In this document: positions 7,000-14,809 of the stretch, in pieces
Layout: each line of letters begins with the position of its first letter
Position numbering within the stretch: the first letter of the stretch is position 1
DNA from: Clostridia bacterium
Lineage (GTDB): Bacteria; Bacillota; Clostridia; Oscillospirales; Acutalibacteraceae
Direction: 5' to 3'
Length of the DNA stretch: 20,151 bases
Assembly: GCA_900766895.1 (NCBI GenBank)
Contig: CAAFXF010000121.1
Coordinates: 1-20,151, forward strand
Made by a program: the position numbers and the translations under genes
Notes under the pieces: generated by a model
The model's database searches: none
What the model saw: the letters and a program-made list of their open reading frames with translations, nothing else
Told to the model about the DNA's origin: nothing

Positions 7000-8472
7000 T
7001 TACTTAAGACCGGAGTAGTTAGGAGCCTCCTTGGTGATGTAAACATCGTGAGGATGAGATTCAACCAAGCCTGCACCTGTAATTCTTATGAACTGTGCGT
7101 TGTTTCTTAATTCCTCGATAGTGTGGCAACCGACATAGCCCATACCTGAACGCAGGCCGCCCATCATCTGGAAGATTGTGTCTGATACAGCTCCCTTGTA
7201 AGGAACACGGCCTTCAACACCCTCCGGAACAAATTTCTTTGAACCCTTTTGGAAATATCTGTCGGCAGAGCCGTGGTTCATAGCACCCAATGAGCCCATA
7301 CCGCGATATACCTTGAACTGACGTCCCTGATAAATTTCTGTCTCACCGGGAGCCTCGTCACAGCCGGCAACAAGTGAGCCAACCATTACAACGCTGCCTC
7401 CCGCAGCAAGAGCCTTAACAATTTCGCCTGAATATTTAATACCGCCGTCTGCAATTACCGGAATGCCGTATTTGTCAGCCATAGCAGCCGAATCATAAAT
7501 AGCAGTAATCTGCGGAACACCTATGCCTGCAACAATACGTGTTGTACAGATTGAGCCCGGACCGATACCGATTTTTACAGCGTCTGCACCTGCCTTGATG
7601 AGAGCCTCTGTTGCCTCGGCAGTTGCAACGTTACCTGCAATAAGAGAAACAGATGGGAATGCTTCCTTAACCTTTGTAACATTTCTGATAATGTTTTCGG
7701 AGTGACCGTGAGCAGAATCGAGAACAAAGGCGTCAACGCCTGCCTCGTACAGAGCCTGTGCACGAATAAGTACGTCGTCTGTTACACCGAGAGCTGCGGC
7801 ACAAAGAAGTCTGTCCTTGCTGTCACGAGCTGTGTTAGGGTACTTAACAGCCTTTTCAATATCCTTGATTGTTACAAGACCTGTAAGCTTGCCGTTTGAA
7901 TCGATAAGAGGGAGCTTTTCAACCTTCGATTTCATAAGAATACTTTTTGCTTCCTCAAGGGTTGTGCCTGCAACTGCCGTAATAAGTTCCTCCTTCGGAG
8001 TCATTACAGATGCAATGCTTACGCTGTAATCCTGAATAAAGCGAAGGTCACGGTTTGTAAGAATACCCACAAGAGTACCGTCGTCCTCACAGATAGGCAC
8101 ACCGCTGATTTTGTACTTGCCCATAAGCATATCTGCGTCCTTAACGCTATGCTGCGGTGAAAGATAAAATGGGTTGAGGATAACACCGTTTTCGCTGCGC
8201 TTAACCTTATCAACCTCGGTAGCCTGCTCCTCAATGGTCATATTTTTATGGATAACACCGATACCGCCCTCACGCGCAATAGCGATAGCCATACGAGATT
8301 CCGTAACGGTATCCATAGCCGCAGTCATAAGCGGAATGTTAAGATTGATGTCCTTTGTAAGTCTTGTTTTAAGGGAAACACCGTCAGGGGTAACATCTGA
8401 TTTTGTAGGGATGAGCAATACGTCATCAAAGGTGAGTCCCTCTTTTACAAATTTTTCATTGTATTCTTTCAT
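7000..8472 (-). CDS. guaB: IMP dehydrogenase
   Basis: This 490-residue enzyme oxidises IMP to XMP with NAD+, the committed step of guanine nucleotide synthesis in the cytoplasm. The catalytic loop GPGSICTTR gives the active-site cysteine at 309. Other family landmarks are TFDDVLLIP (14-22), PLMTAAMDTVTE (47-58), DSAHGHS (252-258), ADGGIKYSG (341-349), and the flap region with YRGMGSLGAM (389-398). Two CBS domains occupy about residues 100-210 (KISGVPI to VTIKDIEKAV). The length is normal for the bacterial form. The start ATG 8470-8472 has GGGAGG at 8478-8483. It has its own promoter just upstream, overlapping the end of the kinase gene, and a terminator after the stop, so it is probably a largely independent unit. 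Confidence 0.97.
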   Translation of the reverse strand: MKEYNEKFVKEGLTFDDVLLIPTKSDVTPDGVSLKTRLTKDINLNIPLMTAAMDTVTESRMAIAIAREGGIGVIHKNMTIEEQATEVDKVKRSENGVILNPFYLSPQHSVKDADMLMGKYKISGVPICEDDGTLVGILTNRDLRFIQDYSVSIASVMTPKEELITAVAGTTLEEAKSILMKSKVEKLPLIDSNGKLTGLVTIKDIEKAVKYPNTARDSKDRLLCAAALGVTDDVLIRAQALYEAGVDAFVLDSAHGHSENIIRNVTKVKEAFPSVSLIAGNVATAEATEALIKAGADAVKIGIGPGSICTTRIVAGIGVPQITAIYDSAAMADKYGIPVIADGGIKYSGEIVKALAAGGSVVMVGSLVAGCDEAPGETEIYQGRQFKVYRGMGSLGAMNHGSADRYFQKGSKKFVPEGVEGRVPYKGAVSDTIFQMMGGLRSGMGYVGCHTIEELRNNAQFIRITGAGLVESHPHDVYITKEAPNYSGLK

Positions 8473-8518
8473 AACAACCTCCCATATATTTGCAGTACAG
8501 TATTAAAATATTTTTACT

Positions 8519-8547
8519 ATCATACCACTTTGCATTTAACAAATCAA
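8519..8547 (-). promoter_or_regulatory. guaB promoter (extended -10)
   Basis: On the minus strand: -35 TTGATT (8542-8547), a 17-base spacer ending in TGG, and -10 TATGAT (8519-8524), which makes an extended -10. The -35 overlaps the stop codon of the upstream kinase gene. The leader of about 40 bases has no purine riboswitch-like structure. Confidence 0.75.
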
Positions 8548-9062
8548 GATTTTTTTTCGCAGTCGCTGCTTGCCTTAACAATTTTTTCAACCGTTTGCTC
8601 AACGGTGTTGTTGTCGCAGTTTATTACAACGTCTGCCCATTTTTGATACATAGGCAGGCGCTCGTTGTACATATCCTCAAGCGAGTCGCCCTCCTTAACA
8701 ACAACACCGCGGGTTGTGATGTTTTTTATTCGGTCAACCATAGTATCGTAGCTAAGGTGGAGATAGATAATCTTTCCGCTTTTTTTGAGGTGCTCCATGG
8801 ATTTGTCGCTGTAAACAACCGAGCCTCCCGTTGCAACTACCGTTGCGTTTATGTCGAGCGAAAGGATTGCCCTTTCCTCTGCACTTAAAAAGTATTCTAT
8901 TCCGTCGTCGTCGATAATGTCCTGAAGCTTTTTTTCTTCAAGCCCCTGAAACAGCAGGTCTGTGTCAAAAAAGTTTTTGAGCAACGCCTTTGCCGCAAGC
9001 ACACCGCAGGTGCTTTTTCCGCTGCCCGGCATACCGATTAAGATGATGTTTTCCTTGTTCAT
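8544..9062 (-). CDS. Shikimate kinase-like small-molecule kinase
   Basis: This 172-residue P-loop kinase has the shikimate kinase fold. Walker A is GMPGSGKST (10-18), the Asp pair is FFDTD (31-35), ATGGSVV (77-83) lies at the substrate loop, and the lid/adenine regions are TTRGV (116-120) and YNERLPMYQKWAD (131-143). Two positions differ from classical AroK. The arginine in the FR-xx-E motif that binds the shikimate carboxylate is leucine (L59 in YFLSAEE), and the glycine-rich GGG is GGS. The same variant pattern is, as far as I recall, found in other clostridial genes labelled shikimate kinase, so it may be a distinct subfamily with another substrate; no other aro genes are nearby. It overlaps nth by 4 bases (ATGA), indicating translational coupling, and is the last gene of the operon before guaB. 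Confidence 0.75.
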   Translation of the reverse strand: MNKENIILIGMPGSGKSTCGVLAAKALLKNFFDTDLLFQGLEEKKLQDIIDDDGIEYFLSAEERAILSLDINATVVATGGSVVYSDKSMEHLKKSGKIIYLHLSYDTMVDRIKNITTRGVVVKEGDSLEDMYNERLPMYQKWADVVINCDNNTVEQTVEKIVKASSDCEKKS

Positions 9063-9694
9063 TTGTTAATTCCAACCTTTTTGCAGTTAAATTCCATAGG
9101 GCAGACGTCACATTTTGGCTTGCGTGCCGAGCAAATATCTCTGCCGAAAAGCACAATCCTGTGGCAAAAATCAGAGCCTTCGCTTGCAGGTATAATTTTC
9201 TTTAACGCAAATTCAATTTTCTTTGGGTCCTTTTGGGTCACCAGGCCTATTCGGTTTGCAATGCGAATCATATGCGTGTCAACCACAATGGATTCCTTGC
9301 CGTACACATCGCCTACGATGAGATTTGCGGTTTTTCTGCCTACTCCGTTTAGGGTAGTTAAATCCTCTATGTTATCGGGTACGGTTCCGCCGAATCGGTC
9401 GCGTACGCCCTTTGCCATATCAATTATCGATTCTGCCTTGCTTTTGTAAAATCCGCAGGAGTGTATGATTTTTTCAATATCCTTAACATCTGCGTTGCAG
9501 TAATCGTCAAGGGTCTTGTATTTTTCAAAAAGTGCAGGGGTAACAATATTAACCCTTGCATCTGTGCATTGTGCAGACAGCCTAACGGCAACCAAAAGCT
9601 CAAACGGATTTGATGCATTCAATGAGCATATTGCCTCGGGATATTCTTTTTTCAAAACCTCAATGGCATTTAATGCCCTTTCTTTTTTTGTCAT
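9059..9694 (-). CDS. nth: Endonuclease III (DNA glycosylase/AP lyase)
   Basis: This 211-residue base-excision repair enzyme removes oxidised pyrimidines and cleaves at the abasic site. The helix-hairpin-helix LNGVGRKTANLIVG (115-128) carries the catalytic lysine K121, and VVDTHMIRIANRIGL (137-151) carries the catalytic aspartate D139. The C-terminal [4Fe-4S] motif is complete: C188, C195, C198 and C204 in the C-X6-C-X2-C-X5-C pattern. LSAQCTDARVN (39-49) is the usual substrate-pocket segment. The length is the same as E. coli Nth. It overlaps rarA upstream and the kinase downstream by 4 bases each (ATGA junctions), so the three are translated as a coupled group. Confidence 0.96.
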   Translation of the reverse strand: MTKKERALNAIEVLKKEYPEAICSLNASNPFELLVAVRLSAQCTDARVNIVTPALFEKYKTLDDYCNADVKDIEKIIHSCGFYKSKAESIIDMAKGVRDRFGGTVPDNIEDLTTLNGVGRKTANLIVGDVYGKESIVVDTHMIRIANRIGLVTQKDPKKIEFALKKIIPASEGSDFCHRIVLFGRDICSARKPKCDVCPMEFNCKKVGINK

Positions 9695-10962
9695 TTGTTG
9701 CTTCCCTTTATCTTGCTCCAGTATTCCCTGTGTGCCTGCTCATTTTTGTTGTTGCCGTATTCGTAGTAATGTGCATTTTTTAATGAGTCTGGCAGGTATT
9801 GCTGTTCCACCCAGGCGTTAGGGTAGGAGTGCGGATACTTGTAGTTTTGTCCCTTAACCTCGGCATCATCGCCGTCGTAATGCTTGTTTTGAAGCTGTCG
9901 CGGAATAGGCCCTGCTTTGCCTGCCTTTACATCTGCAATGGCAGCATCAATGGCAGCCTCGCCGCTGTTTGATTTTGGTGAGCTTGCAACAAGTATAACT
10001 GCGTCTGCAAGCGGTATTCTTGCCTCCGGAAGACCAAGCATCATTGCGGCATCAACTGCAGATTTGACTATCGGAATAATCTGCGGATAAGCAAGCCCTA
10101 CATCCTCGCAGGCACAAACCATAAGTCGCCTGCACGCAGACGGCAAATCTCCAGCCTCAAGGAGTCTTGCAAGGTAGTGCAGTGACGCATCAACATCCGA
10201 GCCACGCATACTTTTTTGGTAGGCAGAAACAATATCGTAGTGCTCCTCGCCGTCCTTGTCGTATCGCATTGCGGATTTTTGTGTCAGCTCGCCTGCCGTT
10301 TGGATAGTAATATCCTTGACTCCGTCAACCGTAGGAGTTGCAAGATAGCAGTTTTCCACACTGTTAAGTGCCTTGCGTACATCTCCGCCGCAGCCCTGCG
10401 CAATCTTTTTTACCACATCATCGGTGTAGTGGATTTGCAGGTTGCTTTCCTCTTCCAAAAATCTAAAGCCTCGTTCAACGGCAGGAATGATGTCGTCACA
10501 GTTGAGCGCCTTAAATTCAAACACGGTGGAACGCGAAAGTATTGCAGAATAAACGTAAAAGTACGGGTTTTCCGTTGTTGATGCAATAAGGGTTATTTTT
10601 CCGTTTTCTATGTATTCAAGCAGGGATTGCTGTTGACGCTTGTTAAAATACTGAATTTCGTCAAGGTACAGCAATATACCGTTTGGTGCAGAAAAGGTGT
10701 CAAGCTCGGCAACAATGTCCTTTATATCCTTTGTGGAGGCGGAGGTGCCGTTGAGCTTTCGCAGCGCGCGCTTTGTCTTGTTTGCAATTATAGATGCGAC
10801 AGTGGTTTTGCCAACGCCTGACGGTCCGTAGAATATCAGGTTTGGTATGTCGCCGTTTTGTATCATATTGTACAGTGCCTTGTCAGGCGACAGCAAATGT
10901 CTTTGGCCTACAACATCGCTCAACTCAGTAGGTCTTATTCTGTCTGCCAGCGGTTTATCCAT
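9691..10962 (-). CDS. rarA: Replication-associated recombination protein A (RarA/MgsA AAA+ ATPase)
   Basis: This 423-residue AAA+ ATPase is related to clamp loaders and acts at stalled replication forks. It has Walker A GPSGVGKTT (46-54), Walker B LLYLDEIQYFNK (97-108), sensor 1 ASTTENPYF (127-135) and the arginine finger in AILSRS (140-145). The C-terminal part has the RarA tetramerisation-type segments CEDVGLAYP and PLADAVILVASSPKS. The chosen ATG 10960-10962 has AAAGGAGA at 10969-10976, 6 bases away; a GTG 24 bases upstream would place the ribosome binding site inside the gene and is rejected. The first 8 bases overlap the end of queH, and the stop overlaps nth. Confidence 0.95.
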   Translation of the reverse strand: MDKPLADRIRPTELSDVVGQRHLLSPDKALYNMIQNGDIPNLIFYGPSGVGKTTVASIIANKTKRALRKLNGTSASTKDIKDIVAELDTFSAPNGILLYLDEIQYFNKRQQQSLLEYIENGKITLIASTTENPYFYVYSAILSRSTVFEFKALNCDDIIPAVERGFRFLEEESNLQIHYTDDVVKKIAQGCGGDVRKALNSVENCYLATPTVDGVKDITIQTAGELTQKSAMRYDKDGEEHYDIVSAYQKSMRGSDVDASLHYLARLLEAGDLPSACRRLMVCACEDVGLAYPQIIPIVKSAVDAAMMLGLPEARIPLADAVILVASSPKSNSGEAAIDAAIADVKAGKAGPIPRQLQNKHYDGDDAEVKGQNYKYPHSYPNAWVEQQYLPDSLKNAHYYEYGNNKNEQAHREYWSKIKGSNK

Positions 10963-11572
10963 TGTTGTTCTCCTTTGAAAATACACAGCCGCAAAAGCTT
11001 TGTCTGTACAGGTTGTATTCCTTGCTTAATTCTATTGAACGCTTGTAGCCTTCTCTTTTTTTGAAATCGGACGGCAACCATTTTATGCCGTATTTTTGTG
11101 CAACCTCGTAGCCTATTTGATTGATTTTTTGGCTGTTCTTGAGCGGGCTGATTGACAGCGTTGTGCAAAAGTAATCAAAGCCCTGCTCCTTTGCAATCCT
11201 TGCAGTGCTTTCAAGGCGCAGGCGGTAGCACCTAAAGCATCTTTCTCCGCCCTCTGCAACATTTTCCAAGCCTCTTGCAATTTGTAAAAAATCATTGTAA
11301 TCGTATTCGCCGAGCACAAGCTTGATGGGATTTTTTGCAGGCAGACTGTCAATAAGTCTTTTTTGCTCTGCAAATCTTTTGTCAAACTCCTCCTTGGGCG
11401 AAATGTTGGGGTTAAAGTAGTACACCGTAATGTCAAAGTAGTTGCTCAAATATTCAAGAGTGTAGCTTGAGCACGGTGCACAGCAGGAATGTAAAAACAG
11501 CCTTGGCGGATTGCTTTTGTCTATGCTGTTTATAATTTTATCAAGCTCAATTTGGTAATTTATCTTGTTCAT
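10955..11572 (-). CDS. queH: Epoxyqueuosine reductase QueH
   Basis: This 205-residue protein of the former DUF208 family reduces epoxyqueuosine to queuosine in tRNA, a non-orthologous replacement for QueG. Cysteine motifs that bind the Fe-S cluster and a second metal site are present: HSCCAPC (28-34, C30/C31/C34), RCFRC (111-115, C112 and C115) and FCGC (193-196). FCTTLSISPLKNS (135-147) and KREGYKRSIELSKEYNLYRQ (172-191) are strongly family-specific. The length is typical. The start ATG 11570-11572 lies a single base after the stop of the M23 peptidase gene and has no good ribosome binding site, so it probably depends on translational coupling. No other queuosine biosynthesis gene is in the window. 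Confidence 0.93.
   Translation of the reverse strand: MNKINYQIELDKIINSIDKSNPPRLFLHSCCAPCSSYTLEYLSNYFDITVYYFNPNISPKEEFDKRFAEQKRLIDSLPAKNPIKLVLGEYDYNDFLQIARGLENVAEGGERCFRCYRLRLESTARIAKEQGFDYFCTTLSISPLKNSQKINQIGYEVAQKYGIKWLPSDFKKREGYKRSIELSKEYNLYRQSFCGCVFSKENNNG
10969..10976 (-). promoter_or_regulatory. Ribosome binding site that sets the rarA start
   Basis: AAAGGAGA on the minus strand sits 6 bases before ATG 10962, inside the last codons of queH. It decides the ATG over the upstream in-frame GTG. Confidence 0.7.
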
Positions 11573-11573
11573 A

Positions 11574-13055
11574 TTATTTGCTCAAATACGGAATTGCGTT
11601 AACCTTGGTTCCGTCTATTATCAGCTCAAAGTGACAGTGTGGACCTGTGGAATTACCTGTTGAACCGCCCTTTGCAATCTGCTGTCCTTTTTTAACTGTC
11701 TGTCCCGTGCTTACAAGAAGCTTTGAGTTGTGGGCATAAAGAGTAACAATCTTTCTGCCGAGATTGTCTGTGCCGTGGTAAATCATAACATATTTGCCGT
11801 ATGAATAATTAAGCTCTCTTGTTTTGATAACAATGCCCTTTTGTGCGGCAACAACCTTTGTGCCGGTAGGGTAAGGAAAATCTGTTCCGCTGTGTGACTT
11901 GCCCGAGCTGTAATGACCGAACGGCGCAGAAATTGAATAATATCCCGGAGCAGGATATGTCATATTAAATACCGCCGCCGAGTTGTAATAAAGCTGTGAA
12001 GAATTGCTTTGATTTGAGGTTGTATTGCTTTTGTCGGAGCTGTTGTTTTTTACAGCCGTGGTTGCCTCCTCGGGTGATTTCAGCCCCTGAAGAACGCTGT
12101 TGATTTCCTCATCAACCTGCTTCAAAAGCTCCTCGTCCTCGTACTTGAACTCGCTGTACATTTGGGTTTTTGATGCGTATTCGGCAAGCAGAGAATCACT
12201 TTGGGCTCTGTCCTGTGCAAGGATAATCTTTTTTTGTGCAATTTCGGATTGCTTGCTTTCTATTCCGTCGCGTTCCTTTTCGATGATTGCACTTTTTTCA
12301 TCAAGCACCGCTCTGCTGTTTTCAAGCAACGCCTTCTGCTCGGAAATAAGCTGATTTTTTTCGTTTATTTTCTGCATTTTTTTCTTTGCTTCCTTAAGCA
12401 GAGCGGCGTCCGATTTGGATACTGCCTTTATCATTTCGTATCTGCTGAGAAGCTGGCTTATGTCCTTGCTTGTAAGCAAAGCCACCAAAATACTGTCCGA
12501 GCCCGATATGTACATTGCTCTCATACGCGCGCAATATGCCTTGTATGTGTGCTCAAAGGATTTGTTCAGCCTGTCAATTTCCTCTTGGGTTTTTTCGTAT
12601 TCCTCTTGCACGGCATTGATTTCGTTTTTAAGCTGCTTTGTTTCCTTTTTCAGCCCTCTGATTTTGTCGCGGGCATTGTTTATCTGTGTGTCAAGTACAC
12701 CAAGCTCCTGATTCAAATATCCTATTTTTTCATCAAGGCTGTTGATGTATTCCTCGGTCGCCTTTTGGCTTGATTGGTATTTTGCGAGCTTTTCCTCGCT
12801 TTCCTTAAGCTTTGCCTCAAGGTCGGTTTTTTGCTGGCTTAATGCCGCCTCGGGCGATAGAGTAACCGGCTCGCCGTTTGCGTCGGTAACTGCTTTTCCG
12901 TTTATGTCTGTCAGAGGAACACCGGTTGTCTGCTCAGCCGATGTCTGCGTTGCAATGCCCGACGGTGCGTCATCTGCAAATGCCGTTATGCCTGTGGCAG
13001 TCAGCATAGATAAAGATAATATTATTGCTAAAGATTTTTTTGTTATCGGTTTCAA
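11574..13055 (-). CDS. Secreted coiled-coil M23 peptidoglycan endopeptidase (paralogue 1)
   Basis: This 493-residue exported protein has a signal peptide (residues 1-27, cut near AFA-DD), a spacer, and two long coiled coils (about 70-175 and 215-325) separated by the hinge MRAMYISGSDSILVALLTS (178-196) that is typical of CwlO/PcsB/EnvC proteins. A Ser/Asn/Thr-rich linker (about 335-358) leads to the C-terminal M23 (LytM) domain (about 370-490). Zinc and catalytic residues are intact: H388 and D392 (HSGTD), H442 (YAHNS), H473 and H475 (HCH). It should cut peptide cross-links in peptidoglycan. The start is a TTG at 13053-13055 with AAGGGG at 13065-13070. It lies 37 bases after a paralogue and 1 base before queH, so it is mid-operon. 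Confidence 0.9.
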   Translation of the reverse strand: MKPITKKSLAIILSLSMLTATGITAFADDAPSGIATQTSAEQTTGVPLTDINGKAVTDANGEPVTLSPEAALSQQKTDLEAKLKESEEKLAKYQSSQKATEEYINSLDEKIGYLNQELGVLDTQINNARDKIRGLKKETKQLKNEINAVQEEYEKTQEEIDRLNKSFEHTYKAYCARMRAMYISGSDSILVALLTSKDISQLLSRYEMIKAVSKSDAALLKEAKKKMQKINEKNQLISEQKALLENSRAVLDEKSAIIEKERDGIESKQSEIAQKKIILAQDRAQSDSLLAEYASKTQMYSEFKYEDEELLKQVDEEINSVLQGLKSPEEATTAVKNNSSDKSNTTSNQSNSSQLYYNSAAVFNMTYPAPGYYSISAPFGHYSSGKSHSGTDFPYPTGTKVVAAQKGIVIKTRELNYSYGKYVMIYHGTDNLGRKIVTLYAHNSKLLVSTGQTVKKGQQIAKGGSTGNSTGPHCHFELIIDGTKVNAIPYLSK

Positions 13056-13063
13056 GATGAAAC
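13049..13063 (-). promoter_or_regulatory. Small inverted repeat covering the TTG start of M23 paralogue 1
   Basis: GTTTCA and TGAAAC face each other around a 3-base loop, with the TTG start codon inside the structure. In mRNA this could hide the start and lower translation. It may also be chance at this short length. Confidence 0.35.
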
Positions 13064-13092
13064 GCCCCTTGGTTAGATTTTGGTTTAATTAT

Positions 13093-14556
13093 TTACGGCA
13101 GGTAATATGCCGGATTGACAGCGTCGCTGTAAGAGCCGTTGCCGAGCCTTACCTCAAAATGCAGGTGCGGACCTGTGGAATTTCCTGTTGAACCGCTGAG
13201 CGCGATTTGCTGTCCCTTGCTTACGTATTCTCCCTCTTCTACACTGCGCGAGCTGTTATGCGCGTACAGAGTATATACCGTTTCGCCGTTTTTGTTTGGC
13301 TTGTCGTGCATAATAACGATGTATCGTCCGTAGCTGCAATATCCTGAGCCGTGGTAGCTTTTGGTGCAGGTGCTTCGGTCGCATTTTATGTCCTTTGATA
13401 TGATAACCGTACCGCTGTCAACTGCAACAATCCTGTGACCTGTTGTGCCGCCGGTTGAAAAGTCACAACCCTTGTGTCCGGGGTAGCCGTTAAATGCACA
13501 GGTGATTTTCGTATATGCAGGGCACGGATAGGTCATATTGATGTATCCTGATGCCTCCGGAACCTGTGTTGTCTGCTCGGTTTCGCTTTCGGTTGTTGAT
13601 GTATTTCCTGACGGTTTTGTTGTAGTTGGCTTTTTTGTCGTGGACGGCTTTGTTGTCGTCAGCGAGTCCTTGTACTTTTTGATAGCCTCTTCAATTTCGC
13701 GGTCAATCCTGTTTATTTCCTCCTGAGTCATATCGTGAAGCTCGGAGTATTCCTTTGTCTCGTCGTTAATCTGCTGAAGAACGGCATTTGCCTCCTTCTG
13801 CTGATTTTCCATAGCAGTTTTCTTTTCCTTCATTTCGTCCTCTTTGACAGAAAGAGTTGCCTGCTGGATTTTTAGGCTCTGTGTGTCAGACTGAAGGATT
13901 TTTTGAGTTTTGTTAAGCTCCTCCTGCTTGTTGCTAAGGTCAACACGCATTTGCTGAATTTGGTCAATTTTGCCGGTAATATCATTCATCAGCCTGCTGT
14001 CGCGTCTTGATATAGCCGACACCATTTCAAGCCTTGTCAAAAAGCTTGAAATACCGTTTGCCGAAAGCAAAAACGAAAGCACACTTTCGGTTTCACCGCT
14101 GATATATATTGCCCTCATTCGTTGATAATATCTGTCTTGAATTTGCCTGTAATCGCTTTCAAGCTCAACTGCCTGTGCCTCCATTTTTGTAAGGTCTGTT
14201 TCAATGTTGGCAAGGGTAATCGTGTTTGTTTTTATGCTTTGCTCGGTTTTGTTAACCCTGTTTTGAGTTTGCTCCACCTCGTTTTGTGTAATGCTGTATT
14301 GTTGCTTGAGTGTGTCAAGCTTTGTATCAATAACATCAAGGTACTCCTGCGCGTCCTTTTTCTCCTTGCCAAGCTCCTTGAGCTTTTTGTCGGTTTCAGC
14401 AAGCTGTTTTTCAAGCTCCTCCTTGCGCTGTTCCTGCGATGCCTGTGTTGAGCTTGACTTTGCCACTGACGCTATCGGAGTGCATAATGGTGCACCGGTT
14501 GTAATAAGGCATACGCTCATAATTATGCAAACAAGTTTTTTTGTCTTATTTTTCAT
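13093..14556 (-). CDS. Secreted coiled-coil M23 peptidoglycan endopeptidase (paralogue 2, cysteine-rich)
   Basis: This 487-residue exported protein has a signal peptide (about 1-32), a coiled coil (about 40-145), the hinge MRAIYISGETESVLSFLLS (147-165), a second coiled coil (about 190-298), a Thr/Lys/Pro-rich linker (300-332, TTTKPSTTKKPTTTKPSG) and a C-terminal M23 domain. Zinc and catalytic residues are intact: H361 and D365 (HKGCD), H433 (YAHNS), H464 and H466 (HLH). It differs from its two neighbours by an insertion in the M23 domain with several cysteines. Six in all (C345, C353, C364, C392, C397, C407) suggest disulfides or a second metal site. The linker probably spans wall or binds it. 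It has its own promoter and heads the operon that continues to the shikimate-kinase-like gene. The GGAGG site lies 13 bases from the ATG, longer than usual. Confidence 0.9.
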   Translation of the reverse strand: MKNKTKKLVCIIMSVCLITTGAPLCTPIASVAKSSSTQASQEQRKEELEKQLAETDKKLKELGKEKKDAQEYLDVIDTKLDTLKQQYSITQNEVEQTQNRVNKTEQSIKTNTITLANIETDLTKMEAQAVELESDYRQIQDRYYQRMRAIYISGETESVLSFLLSANGISSFLTRLEMVSAISRRDSRLMNDITGKIDQIQQMRVDLSNKQEELNKTQKILQSDTQSLKIQQATLSVKEDEMKEKKTAMENQQKEANAVLQQINDETKEYSELHDMTQEEINRIDREIEEAIKKYKDSLTTTKPSTTKKPTTTKPSGNTSTTESETEQTTQVPEASGYINMTYPCPAYTKITCAFNGYPGHKGCDFSTGGTTGHRIVAVDSGTVIISKDIKCDRSTCTKSYHGSGYCSYGRYIVIMHDKPNKNGETVYTLYAHNSSRSVEEGEYVSKGQQIALSGSTGNSTGPHLHFEVRLGNGSYSDAVNPAYYLP

Positions 14557-14592
14557 AATGCACCACGCACCTCCGTTTTTTTACTCGTAATA

Positions 14593-14621
14593 ATTTTACC
14601 ACATTTATTATTATAAGTAAA
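14593..14621 (-). promoter_or_regulatory. Promoter of the M23 paralogue 2 operon (extended -10)
   Basis: On the minus strand: -35 TTTACT (14616-14621), a 17-base spacer ending TGG, and -10 TAAAAT (14593-14598). The leader is about 30 bases. An additional TATAAT a little upstream has no good -35. This promoter would drive M23-2, M23-1, queH, rarA, nth and the kinase. Confidence 0.6.
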
Positions 14622-14635
14622 AGGTAAATTATGTA

Positions 14636-14664
14636 TTTTAATATTTTTTTACATAATATTAAAA
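14636..14664. repeat. AT-only inverted repeat upstream of M23 paralogue 2
   Basis: TTTTAATATT (14636-14645) and its exact complement AATATTAAAA (14655-14664) flank a 9-base loop, just upstream of the promoter. It could be an operator or simply AT-rich sequence. The rest of the 14622-14764 gap shows no gene. Confidence 0.4.
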
Positions 14665-14764
14665 ATTTGCCTAATCTTTACCATTGTTTTCGCATATCTT
14701 TATTTTGTCTTTTCCGTTTTCCTTTTTTTGACTTGTTAATACTATTTACGAAAGGTGATATTCA

Positions 14765-14796
14765 AAGGGACTGCCTCACCTGCGAGACAGTCCCTT
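14765..14796 (-). terminator. Hairpin after the ftsEX-M23 operon, probable terminator
   Basis: A 9-bp perfect stem (AAGGGACTG with CAGTCCCTT) plus 3 more pairs after a bulge closes 14 bases after the last gene of the operon. The following U-tract is weak on the minus strand (TTTGAATAT), so termination may be incomplete. Confidence 0.55.
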
Positions 14797-14809
14797 GCTT
14801 TGTTATAAG

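Noticed and set aside
8473..8518. Purine riboswitch in the guaB leader
   Set aside because: The leader is about 40 bases, too short, and has no three-way junction.
12201..12773. Plus-strand open frame of 190 codons rich in Phe, Leu and Cys
   Set aside because: Shadow of the coiled-coil part of an M23 gene, whose Lys/Glu-rich codons read as hydrophobic on the other strand.
13620..13660. Short repeats coding Thr-Lys-Pro considered as tandem repeat or CRISPR-like
   Set aside because: They are in-frame codons of a low-complexity linker, with no spacer structure.
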